Assembly: GCF_018847375.1 (NCBI RefSeq)
Contig: NZ_CP072036.1
Coordinates: forward strand, 2,666,001-2,730,000
Source of the DNA: Akkermansia massiliensis
Lineage (GTDB): Bacteria; Verrucomicrobiota; Verrucomicrobiia; Verrucomicrobiales; Akkermansiaceae
Direction of reading: 5' to 3'
DNA length: 64,000 nt
The notes below the pieces were generated by a model. It was not told where the DNA came from, did not search any database, and saw only the letters and a list, made by a program, of their open reading frames with translations. Positions within the stretch are counted from its first letter, which is position 1. Every line of letters starts with the position of its first letter. The position numbers and the translations under genes are program-made. Shown here piece by piece: positions 16,980-26,951 of this stretch.

Positions 16980-19007
16980 TCAACTCAAAGGCGCCCGCGA
17001 CTGGCAAAACTCCACTTTCTTCTTTCCGCCCAACCGATGAAGCCTGAATTTGGCCACATCCACCAGGTTGGCAAAATCTCTCAATTTGGGCCCGGCAATC
17101 ACCTTCTCCAGATATTCCTCCCCCTCATGAATAACCGGCAAATAGCCGACCGACAGGCAGTTTTTTCCCTCCAGTACCTTGAGAGGGGAACTCTGGTCAT
17201 TATAAGGATGCAAAGAAAGAATCCTCAATTCCTTTTCATCCTTGAAGGCGGCATCCTTCACCAGATGCCTCAGGTAAATGAGCATCTCCAGGGCAGCTTT
17301 TTGAGCCTTTTCGCTGATACACTCAAAAAGCATCCGAATATTCTTCAATGATTTGCCTATCTCCTGCAATTTCTTTCTTTCAGACTCTTTCAATGCGTCT
17401 TCGCAAACATTAAAATCCCTGTTTAACGAGTATTCAGAACATGCAGGGGTATAATGCACCCGACCGGAAGAGCAATCATAATACAATACCCAGTAAAGAG
17501 GGAGCTTGCGGCGCATGTCAGTCTCTTTTCCGGAGGAGGAGTCGTCCTCTTCTTTCTGGACGGCAATCATGGACGTTTCTCCCGGCTTGGCAAAAAAGGA
17601 TCGGTTAAATACCAGGCACAGCCCGGTTCCTTCCTCTCCCTTGTTTTTTCCGTAAAGGCGGAACTGGTTCAAGGAATCAATGGCAGAAGAAAAGGAAGCC
17701 TGCAATACGGCAAGATGGCTCTGAATTCTCTGGGAAGGCAGACAATCCTGTTTTAGAAATGCCTGAAAAACGGTGCCTTCCGTAGGATCATTAGCCGCAG
17801 CCAGGCTACATAACGACAGGGGATTTGCGTGACCGTCCGTTTCCGTCTGCTTTTGGAGCAAGGTTTCAAAAACCATAGAGGAAGTGTAATGCCCCACCTG
17901 CTCAAGGTCAGCGCTAAGCAAATAAAGAAGCCTATATTGTTCCACCCACAGACGGTGAATACAGGATAAATCTTTGCCGGAGCATCCACCCAGTTTTTCC
18001 CTGCTTGCCAGGACATTGAAATCTTCGTCTCCACTCCATAAATCCACCTGATTATTTTCTGACAGGCCATCCCAGAATTCCTTGCTTCCCACTAACGACC
18101 TCCGGTTTCGTTTGGCTATTTCATTACCGGCATTGATTTGAATGGCTTGAATATAACAAGCCAATGCCTCTTCCTTTTTGCCGAGATTGGATAATAAAAG
18201 CCCTTTATTGTTCAGGGCTGCATCATGATGAGGGTTGATTTCCAGCGCCTTGTTATAACAGGCAAGAGCTTCCTCCTTCCGTCCCAGGTCATCCAGGACA
18301 TTTCCCTTGTTGTAGCAGGCCGCCCCATAACCAGGATTGATTTCCAATGCCTTAATATAGCTGGCCAGAGCTTCCTCCTTTCTTCCCAGGTCATCCAGGA
18401 CATTTCCCTTGTTATAATGGGCCGCATCGTAACCGGGATTGATCTCCAGCGCCTTGTTGTAGCTGGCAAGGGCCTCTTCCTTTTGTCCTAAACTTTTCAG
18501 GATAATGCCCCTGTTGCAATAAGCCTTATCATAATCAGGTCTGATTTCCAGAGCCTTGTTATAGCTGTCCAACGCTTCCTTCTTCCGGCCGAGATCGTTC
18601 AGGATATTTCCTTTATTGTAGTAGGCCGCATGGTCCCCAGGATTGATTTCCAGCGCTTTTTCATAGCTCTGCAACGCCTCCTCCTTCCTCCCGAGATCGT
18701 CCAGAATATGTCCTCTGTTGTAATGGGTTGCATCATTTTCAGGGTTGATTTCCAACGCTTTATCGTAACTGGATAAAGCTTCCTCCTTCCTTTCTAATTT
18801 TTTCAATACAATGCCCCTGTTGCAATAGGCTTTATCGTAAGCAGGGTTGATTTCCAGAGCACTGTTGTAGCTGTCCAGCGCTTCCTCGCTGCGTCCCAGG
18901 TCATCCAGGACATTCCCTCTCTTCACATAAGCCGTGAAATTTTCAGGATCAAGAGCGATCTCTCGTTCCCATTTTTCCAATTCCCCCTTCAATTTTTCTT
19001 TGTCCAT
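16980..19007 (-). CDS. TPR-repeat protein fused to a DUF2971 domain
   Basis: This is a 675-residue cytoplasmic protein. Residues 24-295 are eight near-identical 34-residue TPR units built on YNKGNVLDDLGRKEEALASY-type consensus, a protein-binding scaffold. The C-terminal part (about 380-650) has the DUF2971 layout: HYTSSMVFETLL, then LSLCSLAAANDPTEGTVF, then ASFSSAIDSLNQFRLYGKNKGEEGTGLCLVF. DUF2971 is uncharacterised; members are often found in variable genome regions. There is no signal peptide. The gene is single and flanked by non-coding DNA. The fusion may couple target recognition to a DUF2971 activity, but that is inference. Confidence 0.85.
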   Translation of the reverse strand: MDKEKLKGELEKWEREIALDPENFTAYVKRGNVLDDLGRSEEALDSYNSALEINPAYDKAYCNRGIVLKKLERKEEALSSYDKALEINPENDATHYNRGHILDDLGRKEEALQSYEKALEINPGDHAAYYNKGNILNDLGRKKEALDSYNKALEIRPDYDKAYCNRGIILKSLGQKEEALASYNKALEINPGYDAAHYNKGNVLDDLGRKEEALASYIKALEINPGYGAACYNKGNVLDDLGRKEEALACYNKALEINPHHDAALNNKGLLLSNLGKKEEALACYIQAIQINAGNEIAKRNRRSLVGSKEFWDGLSENNQVDLWSGDEDFNVLASREKLGGCSGKDLSCIHRLWVEQYRLLYLLSADLEQVGHYTSSMVFETLLQKQTETDGHANPLSLCSLAAANDPTEGTVFQAFLKQDCLPSQRIQSHLAVLQASFSSAIDSLNQFRLYGKNKGEEGTGLCLVFNRSFFAKPGETSMIAVQKEEDDSSSGKETDMRRKLPLYWVLYYDCSSGRVHYTPACSEYSLNRDFNVCEDALKESERKKLQEIGKSLKNIRMLFECISEKAQKAALEMLIYLRHLVKDAAFKDEKELRILSLHPYNDQSSPLKVLEGKNCLSVGYLPVIHEGEEYLEKVIAGPKLRDFANLVDVAKFRLHRLGGKKKVEFCQSRAPLS
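18123..18938 (-). repeat. Eight tandem 102-bp coding repeats (TPR units)
   Basis: The DNA encoding the TPR block repeats with a 102-bp period and high identity between units, especially the fifth, sixth and seventh. Such arrays can gain or lose units by recombination, so the repeat number may differ among strains. Confidence 0.8.
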
Positions 19008-19108
19008 GCCAAATCAATCTTGAATATATCCAATACTACCCAGCGGGAAAACATTTGGAAAGAGGATAATAGGAATGAAAACAATTCAGGGAAGAAAAGA
19101 ATCCCCGC

Positions 19109-20005
19109 TTATTCCTCAATCGGAGTGGCTTCGGGAATATATTCATTCCCGGCGGGGGCCGTCTGGCGGGTTTCCGTGACAAAGCCAAGGACGCGGTCCA
19201 CATCCAGCTGGGACAGCACGGTGCGCACGTCCTGGTCTTCCAGGAAGCGGGTGAGCTTGACGTCGTTATAAAGGCCCTGCATGTCCCCCTTCTCCACCAG
19301 CAGGCGGATGGCGGGGTCTTCGCTCAGGCTTTTCAGGCTCAGCACGCGGCTGGTGATGCGGGAGCGGGGCATGTAGCAATCCAGCTGGGTGCGGCGCTGG
19401 TCGGAGAGCTCAGGGCTGAGCGTCACCAGGTAGGCAATCATTTTTGCCAGGGAGAGGCGTTCCGGGTCGTGTTCCGGGGAGATTTTCACCAGCCAGTTCA
19501 GGTGGGGATTGTCCGTGATGGACTTCTTGACGGAGTAAATGGCGGGCAGAGAAATGGTGCGGCTGGGATCCATGTGGTACAGCGCCAGTTCGCGGGCGCG
19601 GGTCATTTCCGCCATGGAGCCGTAGTAGAAGATGCACATGACGCCCACCCAGCAGACAACCGCCGCCATCAGGATGGTGGTGACGATGCCCTTGGCCCCG
19701 CCGAAGCCCATGCGCCGCCCCCAGGAGAAGACGTCACTGAACCAGAACAGGCCGTGCATGAAGATGAAGAAGACTGCCGCAGCCCCCCCGACGGACAGCA
19801 CGGTGACCATCCATTCCCGCGGGTCGCTGGTGATGAAGGAGAGATAGGTAAAGCCGTATTTGGACAGCCAGAAGTACGCTGCCACGGCGGAGAGCACCGC
19901 CGCGCCGAACAGGAGCATCTTGATCATCCCCTTCAGCATGCCGAGCACGATGAAGCCGACCAGCAGCGCGCCCAGTACCAGGTAGAATGTGAGGGAGGAG
20001 TCCAT
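19109..20005 (-). CDS. CvpA-like inner-membrane protein
   Basis: This is 298 residues from ATG 20005 (MDSSLTFYLV...). Four membrane helices occupy about residues 5-130 (LVLGALLVGFIVLGMLKG; a second at 27-46; VTVLSVGGAAAVFFIF; TTILMAAVVCWVGVM), with Gly spacing as in the colicin V production family. A soluble, charged C-terminal part of about 160 residues follows. The upstream frame reaching 20191 overlaps aroC and is ignored. It begins 22 bp after aroC and is probably co-transcribed. Function is unknown. Confidence 0.65.
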   Translation of the reverse strand: MDSSLTFYLVLGALLVGFIVLGMLKGMIKMLLFGAAVLSAVAAYFWLSKYGFTYLSFITSDPREWMVTVLSVGGAAAVFFIFMHGLFWFSDVFSWGRRMGFGGAKGIVTTILMAAVVCWVGVMCIFYYGSMAEMTRARELALYHMDPSRTISLPAIYSVKKSITDNPHLNWLVKISPEHDPERLSLAKMIAYLVTLSPELSDQRRTQLDCYMPRSRITSRVLSLKSLSEDPAIRLLVEKGDMQGLYNDVKLTRFLEDQDVRTVLSQLDVDRVLGFVTETRQTAPAGNEYIPEATPIEE

Positions 20006-20027
20006 GAATGACGGGAAAGAAGCCGCG

Positions 20028-21113
20028 TTACAACGCCTGCTGGCAGCGCTGGCGCAGATAGTGGTCGCACAGGCAGAGCCAGGCCATGGCTTCCACAATG
20101 GGCACGGCGCGCGGCAGCACGCAGGCGTCATGCCGTCCCCTGCCCTTGAGCCGGGCGTCCTCCCCTGCCTGGTTGACCGTCTGCTGGTCAACCATCAAGG
20201 TGGCGGTGGGCTTGAAGCCGATGCGCATCAGGATGTCTTCTCCGTTGGAGATGCCGCCCTGGATGCCGCCGGAGTGGTTGGTGACGGTGTGCACATGGCC
20301 GTCCCGCATGTAAAAAGGATCGTTGTGTTCCAGCCCGGTCATGTCCGCCGCTTCAAAGCCGGAGCCCACGGCAAAGGCCTTGGTGGCGGGAATGCTCATC
20401 ATGGCGTGGGCCAGCGTGGCGTCCAGCTTGTCAAAAACAGGGTCCCCCAGTCCGGGAGGGCAGCCGCGCACCACGCATTTGACCACGCCGCCCAGGGAGT
20501 TGCCGGCGTCCCGCGCCTCCTTGATGGCGGCGATCATAGCTTCCGCCGCGGAGGGATCCGCCGTGCGGACGATGTTGCTTTCAATGACGGAGGCCGTCAC
20601 GGCCTCCCAGTCCACGGAGGCTTTCACGTGATGCACCTGGTCCACCCAGGCTATGACCTCCATGCCGGGAAAGGCCTGCTTGAGCACGGCCCTGGCTACG
20701 GCCCCGGCGGCGACGCGCCCGATGGTTTCCCGTGCGGAGGCCCTGCCGCCGCCCGCCCAGGCGCGGATGCCGTATTTGGCGTCGTACGTGTAGTCCGCAT
20801 GGGAGGGGCGGTACGTGTGGGCCATTTCATCATAGGCGGAGGAACGGTGGTCCTTGTTCCGCACGCTGACGGCGATGGGCGTTCCCAGGGTTTTGCCGTC
20901 CAGCACGCCGGAGAGTATTTCCGCGCGGTCTTCCTCCTTGCGGGGCGTCACGATGTCGCTCTGCCCCGGCCTGCGCCGGTCCAGCTCCCGCTGAATGGCT
21001 TCTTCCGTCACCGGGACGAGGGACGGACAGCCGTCAATCACCACGCCTACCCCGGCTCCATGGGATTCACCCCAGGTGGAGATTCTGAACACCTGACCAA
21101 AACTGCTGGACAT
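20028..21113 (-). CDS. aroC: Chorismate synthase
   Basis: This 361-residue cytoplasmic enzyme makes chorismate from EPSP using reduced FMN, the last step of the shikimate pathway. Family signatures are visible: [16 protein letters not shown] (about residues 16-31), the second signature [18 protein letters not shown] (about 121-138), and a C-terminal DPC-like region. The length is normal. A second shikimate gene, aroA, lies 3 kb away at 24308. The CvpA-like gene follows after 22 bp. Confidence 0.96.
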   Translation of the reverse strand: MSSSFGQVFRISTWGESHGAGVGVVIDGCPSLVPVTEEAIQRELDRRRPGQSDIVTPRKEEDRAEILSGVLDGKTLGTPIAVSVRNKDHRSSAYDEMAHTYRPSHADYTYDAKYGIRAWAGGGRASARETIGRVAAGAVARAVLKQAFPGMEVIAWVDQVHHVKASVDWEAVTASVIESNIVRTADPSAAEAMIAAIKEARDAGNSLGGVVKCVVRGCPPGLGDPVFDKLDATLAHAMMSIPATKAFAVGSGFEAADMTGLEHNDPFYMRDGHVHTVTNHSGGIQGGISNGEDILMRIGFKPTATLMVDQQTVNQAGEDARLKGRGRHDACVLPRAVPIVEAMAWLCLCDHYLRQRCQQAL

Positions 21114-21173
21114 GGCGGCATTCTAGACGGCGGCGTCCATCCGGTCAAGCCGTGGACTTCCGCAGCGGGACAT

Positions 21174-21207
21174 AAAAAAACACCCCGGTCCGCAGAGGAC
21201 GGGGTGC
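21174..21207 (-). terminator. Rho-independent terminator of the HU gene
   Basis: CACCCCG(T) pairs with (A)CGGGGTG across a short loop (21181-21206). On the minus strand it is followed by seven T. It lies about 38 bp after the HU stop codon and upstream of aroC. Confidence 0.85.
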
Positions 21208-21244
21208 TGAAAGAAAAGTGCTCTTTTGGGAAGCAGCTGCCGTC

Positions 21245-21514
21245 TTAGTCCTTCAGGGCGGAAGAGGCCTTGAAAGCAACCGTCTTGGAGGCGGGAATGT
21301 TGATCGCCTTGCCGGTCTTCGGGTTGCGGCCGGTACGGGCTTCACGGGTCTTGGTAGCAAACGTACCAAAGCCGATGATCTGCACCTTGCCGGATTCCTG
21401 CACGCCTTCCTTGATGGATTCCAGCACAGCGGCCAGAGCTTCTTCAGCGTGCTTCTTGGTCGTATCGGCACCCAGCTTGTTTTGAATCAATTCGATCAGT
21501 TGAGCCTTGTTCAT
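21245..21514 (-). CDS. hup: HU-family DNA-binding protein
   Basis: This 89-residue histone-like protein has the standard HU length. It begins MNKAQLIELI, has the helical dimer core, then GFGTFATKTREARTGRNPKTGK (the beta-arm with its intercalating Pro in RNP), and ends KTVAFKASSALKD. It compacts and bends DNA as a dimer. It is separately terminated by a strong stem-loop. An HU versus IHF assignment cannot be made firmly, but the HU type is favoured. Confidence 0.94.
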   Translation of the reverse strand: MNKAQLIELIQNKLGADTTKKHAEEALAAVLESIKEGVQESGKVQIIGFGTFATKTREARTGRNPKTGKAINIPASKTVAFKASSALKD

Positions 21515-21596
21515 AGGACTTCGGTGAATAGCATATGGAGCCCTGACAGTAAAGAAAAAATGCGGTACACCGGCAAATCAGGACCCAAAAACGGCG

Positions 21597-22874
21597 TTAA
21601 TTGTCGTCATCCGGCTGTCTTTCCACCGCGGCTCCGATCGCCAGGAGCTTTTCGTCAATCATTTCATAGCCCCGGTCAATGTGGTACAGGCGGTGGATTT
21701 CCGTGGTGCCTTCCGCCTTCAAGGCGGCCAGCACCAGCGCGGCGGACGCGCGCAGATCAGACGCCATGACGGGCGCGCCGCTCAGGCTTTCCACGCCGGA
21801 GATGACAGCGGTGCCGTTGTCCACCTTGATATCCGCGCCCATGCGCTTGAGCTCGGAGCAGTGCATGAAGCGCTGCGGAAAAATGGTATCCTTCACCACG
21901 GAGATGCCCGGCGTGGTGGCAAAGAGGGCCGTCATCTGGGCCTGCATGTCCGTGGGATAGCCGGGATAGGGGGCCGTCTTGATTTCCCCGCATTTGGGCG
22001 TATTCCCGGCAATGATGGTGACCGTGTCCCCCCGTTCGTTGAATTCCACGTGGTGGCCGCATTTCCGGAGCAGGTCCGTCACCACGGTCATGTGCTCCTC
22101 ACAGACGCGCCGCAGGGTTACGCCGTCCCCCATCATGGCCGCGGCCACCATGAAGGTGCCGGCCTCAATGCGGTCCGGAATGACGGTATGGTTGCAGCCG
22201 CGGAGTTTTTTAACCCCTTCAATGACGATCCGGCGCGTTCCGGCGCCCTGGATATTGGCGCCCATCTTGATCAGGAAGTTCGCCAGGTCCACCACTTCCG
22301 GCTCGGAGGCGGCGGATTCAATGACGGTGGTTCCTTCCGCCAGCACGGCGGCCATCATCAGGTTGTCCGTTCCCAGAACGGTGGGGCCGTGGTCGCCCCT
22401 CAAATCTATGGTGGCTCCCTTCAACCCCCGGGGCGCTTCGATAACCAGGTTGCCGCGTTCAATCTGCACCTGGGCGCCCAGAGCCTGAATGGCCCGGATG
22501 TGCAGGTCCACGGGACGGTCGCCGATCACGCAGCCGCCCGGCAGCGGAATCACGCACCGCTGCATGCGGGCCATCAGGGGGCCCATCAGGCAGATGGAGG
22601 CGCGCATCTTGCGCACCTGTTCATAGGCGGCCTCGGAATGCAGGTTCCTGGCCTCCACGCGCACGTTGCCGCTGGACCTCTCCACGGAGGCGCCCAGCTG
22701 GCCCATGATCTGGACCATGAAATTGGTATCGGAGACATCCGGCACACGGCGCACCACCACAGGCTCATCCGTCAGCAGGGATGCGGCCAGAATGGGCAGG
22801 GACGCATTTTTGGACCCGCTGATATTGACGGCTCCCCTCAGCGTAAAACCTCCGTGTACAACAAGCTTCTCCAT
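21597..22874 (-). CDS. murA: UDP-N-acetylglucosamine 1-carboxyvinyltransferase
   Basis: This is 425 residues from ATG 22874. It catalyses the first committed peptidoglycan step, adding enolpyruvate from PEP to UDP-GlcNAc. The N-terminus has NISGSKNASLPILAASLL (Lys-Asn of the active site). GGCVIGDRPVDLH (about residue 115) carries the catalytic Cys that fosfomycin attacks; it is Cys here, so no Cys-to-Asp resistance change is seen. The in-frame TTG at 22886 is a less likely start. The RNase P RNA gene lies just upstream on the same strand. Confidence 0.96.
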   Translation of the reverse strand: MEKLVVHGGFTLRGAVNISGSKNASLPILAASLLTDEPVVVRRVPDVSDTNFMVQIMGQLGASVERSSGNVRVEARNLHSEAAYEQVRKMRASICLMGPLMARMQRCVIPLPGGCVIGDRPVDLHIRAIQALGAQVQIERGNLVIEAPRGLKGATIDLRGDHGPTVLGTDNLMMAAVLAEGTTVIESAASEPEVVDLANFLIKMGANIQGAGTRRIVIEGVKKLRGCNHTVIPDRIEAGTFMVAAAMMGDGVTLRRVCEEHMTVVTDLLRKCGHHVEFNERGDTVTIIAGNTPKCGEIKTAPYPGYPTDMQAQMTALFATTPGISVVKDTIFPQRFMHCSELKRMGADIKVDNGTAVISGVESLSGAPVMASDLRASAALVLAALKAEGTTEIHRLYHIDRGYEMIDEKLLAIGAAVERQPDDDN

Positions 22875-23009
22875 AGTGGGTGGCAATTAGGTGACGGATT
22901 CTACACATTTGAGACGCCCATGCAACCCCAAAGAGCCCCCGGAACCGGACAATTTCCCGGACGTTTCCCTTCACGGAAAAGGAGGCGGAAAACATCCCGG
23001 CAAAAAAGA

Positions 23010-23435
<426 letters not shown>

Positions 23436-23522
23436 CGGACTACATACGCTTTCAGCGGCGCGCGGTAAAGCCCAAAGCAGGACGGAGGGCATTTTTGTTC
23501 CCTTGCCTGTTCTCATCCGGGC

Positions 23523-23975
23523 TTAGGAAATGTCGGGCTCCTTCAGGCACGCCTCATAGCACGCTTTGTTAAGAGCCTTGCAGACGGCGGTATTGCCGCT
23601 TGCGGCAGGTACCGGATGAAATTTCTTTTCTCCTGGGGCATGCAGAAAAACGGCCGCCTCTTCCGGCTGAAGAGAGGCGCCTTTAGTCCATCCTTCCTTT
23701 AAGAGGATTTTGGCCAGGGATTCCACCTTGTAGGCGTCGCCTTTCAGAAATACCTTTTTAACAGGGTACTGCTTCCCCAGCGCATTCGCATATAAGGCGA
23801 ACGGCCTTCTCTCCACCTCCACTCCGTCATCTTTCAACGTGACGTCGTACACAAGGGCACCGATGCTGACATGTACGGCCGCTTCCGCAACGGGCTGCAC
23901 GGATTGGCGCTGGGAACAGGCGGCCACGACGTTCAGCGCGGTACAGAGAAAGACAGTCCGGACAATAAAACTCAT
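23523..23975 (-). CDS. Small lipoprotein of unknown function
   Basis: This is 150 residues from ATG 23975. The signal sequence ends VVAAC at about residue 20, a clear lipobox. The mature part has one compact alpha/beta-looking segment (about 35-125) and two Cys pairs near the C-terminus (about 132-143: VCKALNKACYEAC) that could form disulphides. There is no family match by eye. It lies upstream of rnpB on the same strand and may share its promoter region. Confidence 0.7.
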   Translation of the reverse strand: MSFIVRTVFLCTALNVVAACSQRQSVQPVAEAAVHVSIGALVYDVTLKDDGVEVERRPFALYANALGKQYPVKKVFLKGDAYKVESLAKILLKEGWTKGASLQPEEAAVFLHAPGEKKFHPVPAASGNTAVCKALNKACYEACLKEPDIS

Positions 23976-24038
23976 CAACCTTTTTTATTCCATACTGCAT
24001 TGAATGTCAATATCGAATAATCCTTTGAAACAAAGTAA

Positions 24039-24068
24039 AGCGGCCACAGGATCACTCCCGTGGCCGCT
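24039..24068. repeat. Intergenic inverted repeat
   Basis: AGCGGCCAC and GTGGCCGCT are perfect 9-bp arms 12 bp apart. The 332-bp gap 23976-24307 otherwise shows no gene; a short frame at 24004-24261 lacks support. On the minus strand the hairpin is followed by TTTACTTTG, which would be a weak terminator with no gene upstream of it, so an operator or attenuator is equally possible. Confidence 0.45.
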
Positions 24069-24307
24069 CCAACTTACTACCTATGAAAACCAGCTTGATC
24101 CATTGATCCTGAAAAGCTCTCTCCTTCCTTTCAGGCGGATGCAGCCGATAACGCGCCTTAATATACGTCACCGTTCCGGAAAATCAACCCCATTCTGGAC
24201 CGCCGCCCAGCGCCTTCCCGGAGTCCCGGCGCTATCCTCTCCCCTCCCGCCCGTCTCGTAATTGGCTTGATTCAGCGGCCAATACAGGGTAGTTCTTCCG
24301 GACGTCC

Positions 24308-25615
24308 ATGAACCTTCGCTCCCATTCCATTTCTTCCCTGCAAGGGGTACTGACCGTACCCGGAGACAAAAGCATTTCCCACCGCGCCGCCATCCTGGGC
24401 GGCCTGGCGAAGGGAGTGACGGAAGTGGATAATTTCCTGTGCAGTGAAGACTGCCTGAATACCCTGCGCGCCATGGAGCAGTTGGGGGCCAAGGTGGAAG
24501 TGCTGGAAGAACGGGAGGGATATGGCCCCGTCCGCTTCCGCATAACGGGCGTCGCCATGAAGCCCGCGGCTCCGGAACGGCCCATCGACTGCGGCAATTC
24601 CGGCACGGGCATGAGGCTGCTGGCCGGCATGCTGGCTGCCTGCCCCTTTGATTCGGAAATGTTCGGGGACGCCTCCCTGAGTTCCCGCCCCATGGGCCGC
24701 ATCATGCAGCCTCTGGAACAGATGGGCGCGCGGATTGAAGCCCGCGGCGCCAAGCCGGGCTGCGCTCCGCTGTTTATCCACGGCGGCCGGGTGCGCCCCA
24801 TTTCCTACACGCTTCCCATGGCGAGCGCCCAGGTGAAGAGCGCCATCCTGCTGGCCGCCATGTTTGCCGACGGCGCCACCACCGTGCATCAGCCCGCCGT
24901 CACCCGCGACCACACGGAGCGCCTGTTCCGCCATTTCAGCGTGCCCTGCACGGTAGACGGCCTCACCGTCAGTACCCAGGGTCCGGCGCTCCCAGCCGCC
25001 CATGACCTGACGGTTCCCGCAGACATCTCTTCTGCCGCCTTCTGGATGGTGGCCGCCGCCAGCCGTCCCGGCTCCCGCCTGACGCTACGCCAGGTGGGCC
25101 TGAACAACACGCGGAACGCCGTCATCAGCGCACTGAAACGGATGGGGGTGCGGATGGACATTGTGACCACTTCTCCGGAGGATGCGGGCGAACCGTACGG
25201 GGATATTACCGTGTACGGTTCGGATTCCCTGCACGGCACCAGCCTGCTTCCGGAAGAAATCCCCAACCTGATTGATGAAATCCCCATCCTGGCCGTGGCC
25301 GGAGCCCTGGGCCAGGGAGACTTCATCGTCCGCAACGCCCGCGAACTGCGCGTCAAGGAAACGGACCGCATCGCCACCACGGCAGCCAATCTCCGGCTCA
25401 TGGGGGTGGACGTGGAGGAATTTGACGACGGCATGGTCGTTCACGGAGGCGCTCCCCTGAAAGGCGCGGAATTGCCCAGCTACGGAGACCACCGCATCGC
25501 CATGAGCTTCCTGGTGGCCGGATTCAGCGCACAGGGAGATACCGTGCTGGCGGATGCGGAATGCATCAATACCTCCTATCCCGGCTTTGAACGGGATCTG
25601 GCGCAGTTCCTGTAA
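24308..25615 (+). CDS. aroA: 3-phosphoshikimate 1-carboxyvinyltransferase (EPSP synthase)
   Basis: This 435-residue cytoplasmic enzyme transfers enolpyruvate from PEP to shikimate-3-phosphate. Motifs: GDKSISHRAAILGGLAKG (about residues 18-35), the PEP/glyphosate loop CGNSGTGMRLLAG (about 97-109), and RELRVKETDRI (about 346-356) near the active site. GDHRIAMSF (about 396) completes the family pattern. LCSEDCLNT after the first motif is also typical. The gene is monocistronic between an inverted repeat and a convergent YkgJ gene. Confidence 0.96.
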   Translation: MNLRSHSISSLQGVLTVPGDKSISHRAAILGGLAKGVTEVDNFLCSEDCLNTLRAMEQLGAKVEVLEEREGYGPVRFRITGVAMKPAAPERPIDCGNSGTGMRLLAGMLAACPFDSEMFGDASLSSRPMGRIMQPLEQMGARIEARGAKPGCAPLFIHGGRVRPISYTLPMASAQVKSAILLAAMFADGATTVHQPAVTRDHTERLFRHFSVPCTVDGLTVSTQGPALPAAHDLTVPADISSAAFWMVAAASRPGSRLTLRQVGLNNTRNAVISALKRMGVRMDIVTTSPEDAGEPYGDITVYGSDSLHGTSLLPEEIPNLIDEIPILAVAGALGQGDFIVRNARELRVKETDRIATTAANLRLMGVDVEEFDDGMVVHGGAPLKGAELPSYGDHRIAMSFLVAGFSAQGDTVLADAECINTSYPGFERDLAQFL

Positions 25616-25642
25616 ACAATCCTGAAAAAGCGCCGGAGGCTT

Positions 25643-25981
25643 TTATTCCTTTTCCACTTCCCTGGCACGGCACAAGTCGCGCCAGCCGGGGAAGTTCCAT
25701 TTGTTGGGGAAGTCCCGGCACTGGCGCGGTTTGACGGGATTGATCCGGCAGCCGCCTTCCGCCAGCATCATGCAGGCGCCGTCCTCCGCATCCCGGATGG
25801 ACAATCCGCGCCGGTTGGCTCTCAGGCGGCAGCATTCGTCAATGAAGGCCTGTTCGTCCATGTGGAGGAAACGGGAGATTTCCCGGACTTCATCCTCCTC
25901 AATGCACACGTCTCCGGCCCAGCGGCAGCATGCGCCGCACCTGGTGCATTCATACTGCACCGCCTTTCCTCTTTCCGCCAT
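25643..25981 (-). CDS. YkgJ-family cysteine cluster protein
   Basis: This 112-residue protein has the N-terminal CTRCGACCRW cluster (about residues 11-20) and later CRINPVKPRQCRDFP, the pattern of the UPF0153/YkgJ Zn- or Fe-chelating family. Its role is unknown in general. It follows the glycosyltransferase-like gene by 6 bp and so is co-transcribed with it. It is convergent to aroA. Confidence 0.88.
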   Translation of the reverse strand: MAERGKAVQYECTRCGACCRWAGDVCIEEDEVREISRFLHMDEQAFIDECCRLRANRRGLSIRDAEDGACMMLAEGGCRINPVKPRQCRDFPNKWNFPGWRDLCRAREVEKE

Positions 25982-25987
25982 GCGCCT

Positions 25988-26821
25988 TTAAGTGAAAATT
26001 CCCCTGATGACGCCTATGTTCATGTGGGCGTCCCTCCACCGCGGGTTGTTGACGGCGGTTTCAAAGTCCTGCGGCAGTTTTCCGATGGTGCCGGGAGCCT
26101 GCGCCAGCCCGGTCAGAATCTGCCTGATTCTGGAGCGGGCGATGAGGGTGGGCTGGTTGGTCCATTGGAAAACCTCACTGTCAATGATGTAGCCTTCATC
26201 AATCTTGGTAATGTATTCGGGAAAGCGCAGATGGGGATTTTGTTCCACATAAACGCATCGGCCGATGGAACGCTTGGAGCGGAAAGGATGGAAGAAGCGC
26301 CGGATGCTCTTGATCCAGTCCGGTGCTTCCGACAGGCCTTCCGCATGCACCCACATGGTGGCCAGCTGCTCCACGGGATAAAAGTAGGAATACGTATAGG
26401 CGGCCTTGTAGCGCGTGCAGCCGCGCCAGGCATGACGCAGGCGCACCATGTCCGCCTGGCCGGAAATCAGCAGCTCCACCGCTCGTTTCAACTGGTTTTC
26501 CAGAGTTTCCCCGCGCAGGTGCTCCCAGATCATGCAGTCATCCTCAGCCAGCAGCACGTAATCCGTATCCAGCGCGTTGACCGCCGTATGGAGCGCCCCT
26601 ATGAAGCCGCCCTCCGCCGGAGAAGACTCCGCGGAAAGTCCGTAAGAAAGCGCCGTTTCACATACTTTGCCAGCGCTTTCCGGAAAAACGACGCAGGCCT
26701 CGTCAAAATAATTCAGCAGCCCGGACCTCTCATAGGACGCCAGCGTCATGGCCAGCGTATACGGGGCATTATCACACAACAGGGCCAGGCCGATTTTTTT
26801 ATCTTGAAAGAGAATTCCCAT
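25988..26821 (-). CDS. Glycosyltransferase-like protein (GT-A fold)
   Basis: This is 277 residues from ATG 26821. The first half has a Rossmann-like start (KKIGLALLCDNAPYTLAMTLASY) and then DTDYVLLAEDDCMIWEHL (about 86-103), where EDD is likely the metal-binding DxD equivalent of GT-A glycosyltransferases. No membrane helix or signal is visible. The acceptor is unknown; envelope or LPS decoration is plausible given the upstream MurA/AroA region but is not shown. An upstream GTG at 26824 would add one residue only. Confidence 0.6.
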   Translation of the reverse strand: MGILFQDKKIGLALLCDNAPYTLAMTLASYERSGLLNYFDEACVVFPESAGKVCETALSYGLSAESSPAEGGFIGALHTAVNALDTDYVLLAEDDCMIWEHLRGETLENQLKRAVELLISGQADMVRLRHAWRGCTRYKAAYTYSYFYPVEQLATMWVHAEGLSEAPDWIKSIRRFFHPFRSKRSIGRCVYVEQNPHLRFPEYITKIDEGYIIDSEVFQWTNQPTLIARSRIRQILTGLAQAPGTIGKLPQDFETAVNNPRWRDAHMNIGVIRGIFT

Positions 26822-26951
26822 CACGTAGAACGTTTTTGCAGTCTAAGACAATAGGAAGCCCGTTTCCAAGCAAAATAATTTTAAACAAATGTACTTTTAT
26901 CCCGCCGCTTTTCAAGCAAAGGGAAAAAACAACCCACCCCGTTTCAACATC

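Noticed and set aside
24004..24261. 85-codon plus frame before aroA
   Set aside because: It overlaps an inverted repeat, has atypical composition and no recognisable domain.
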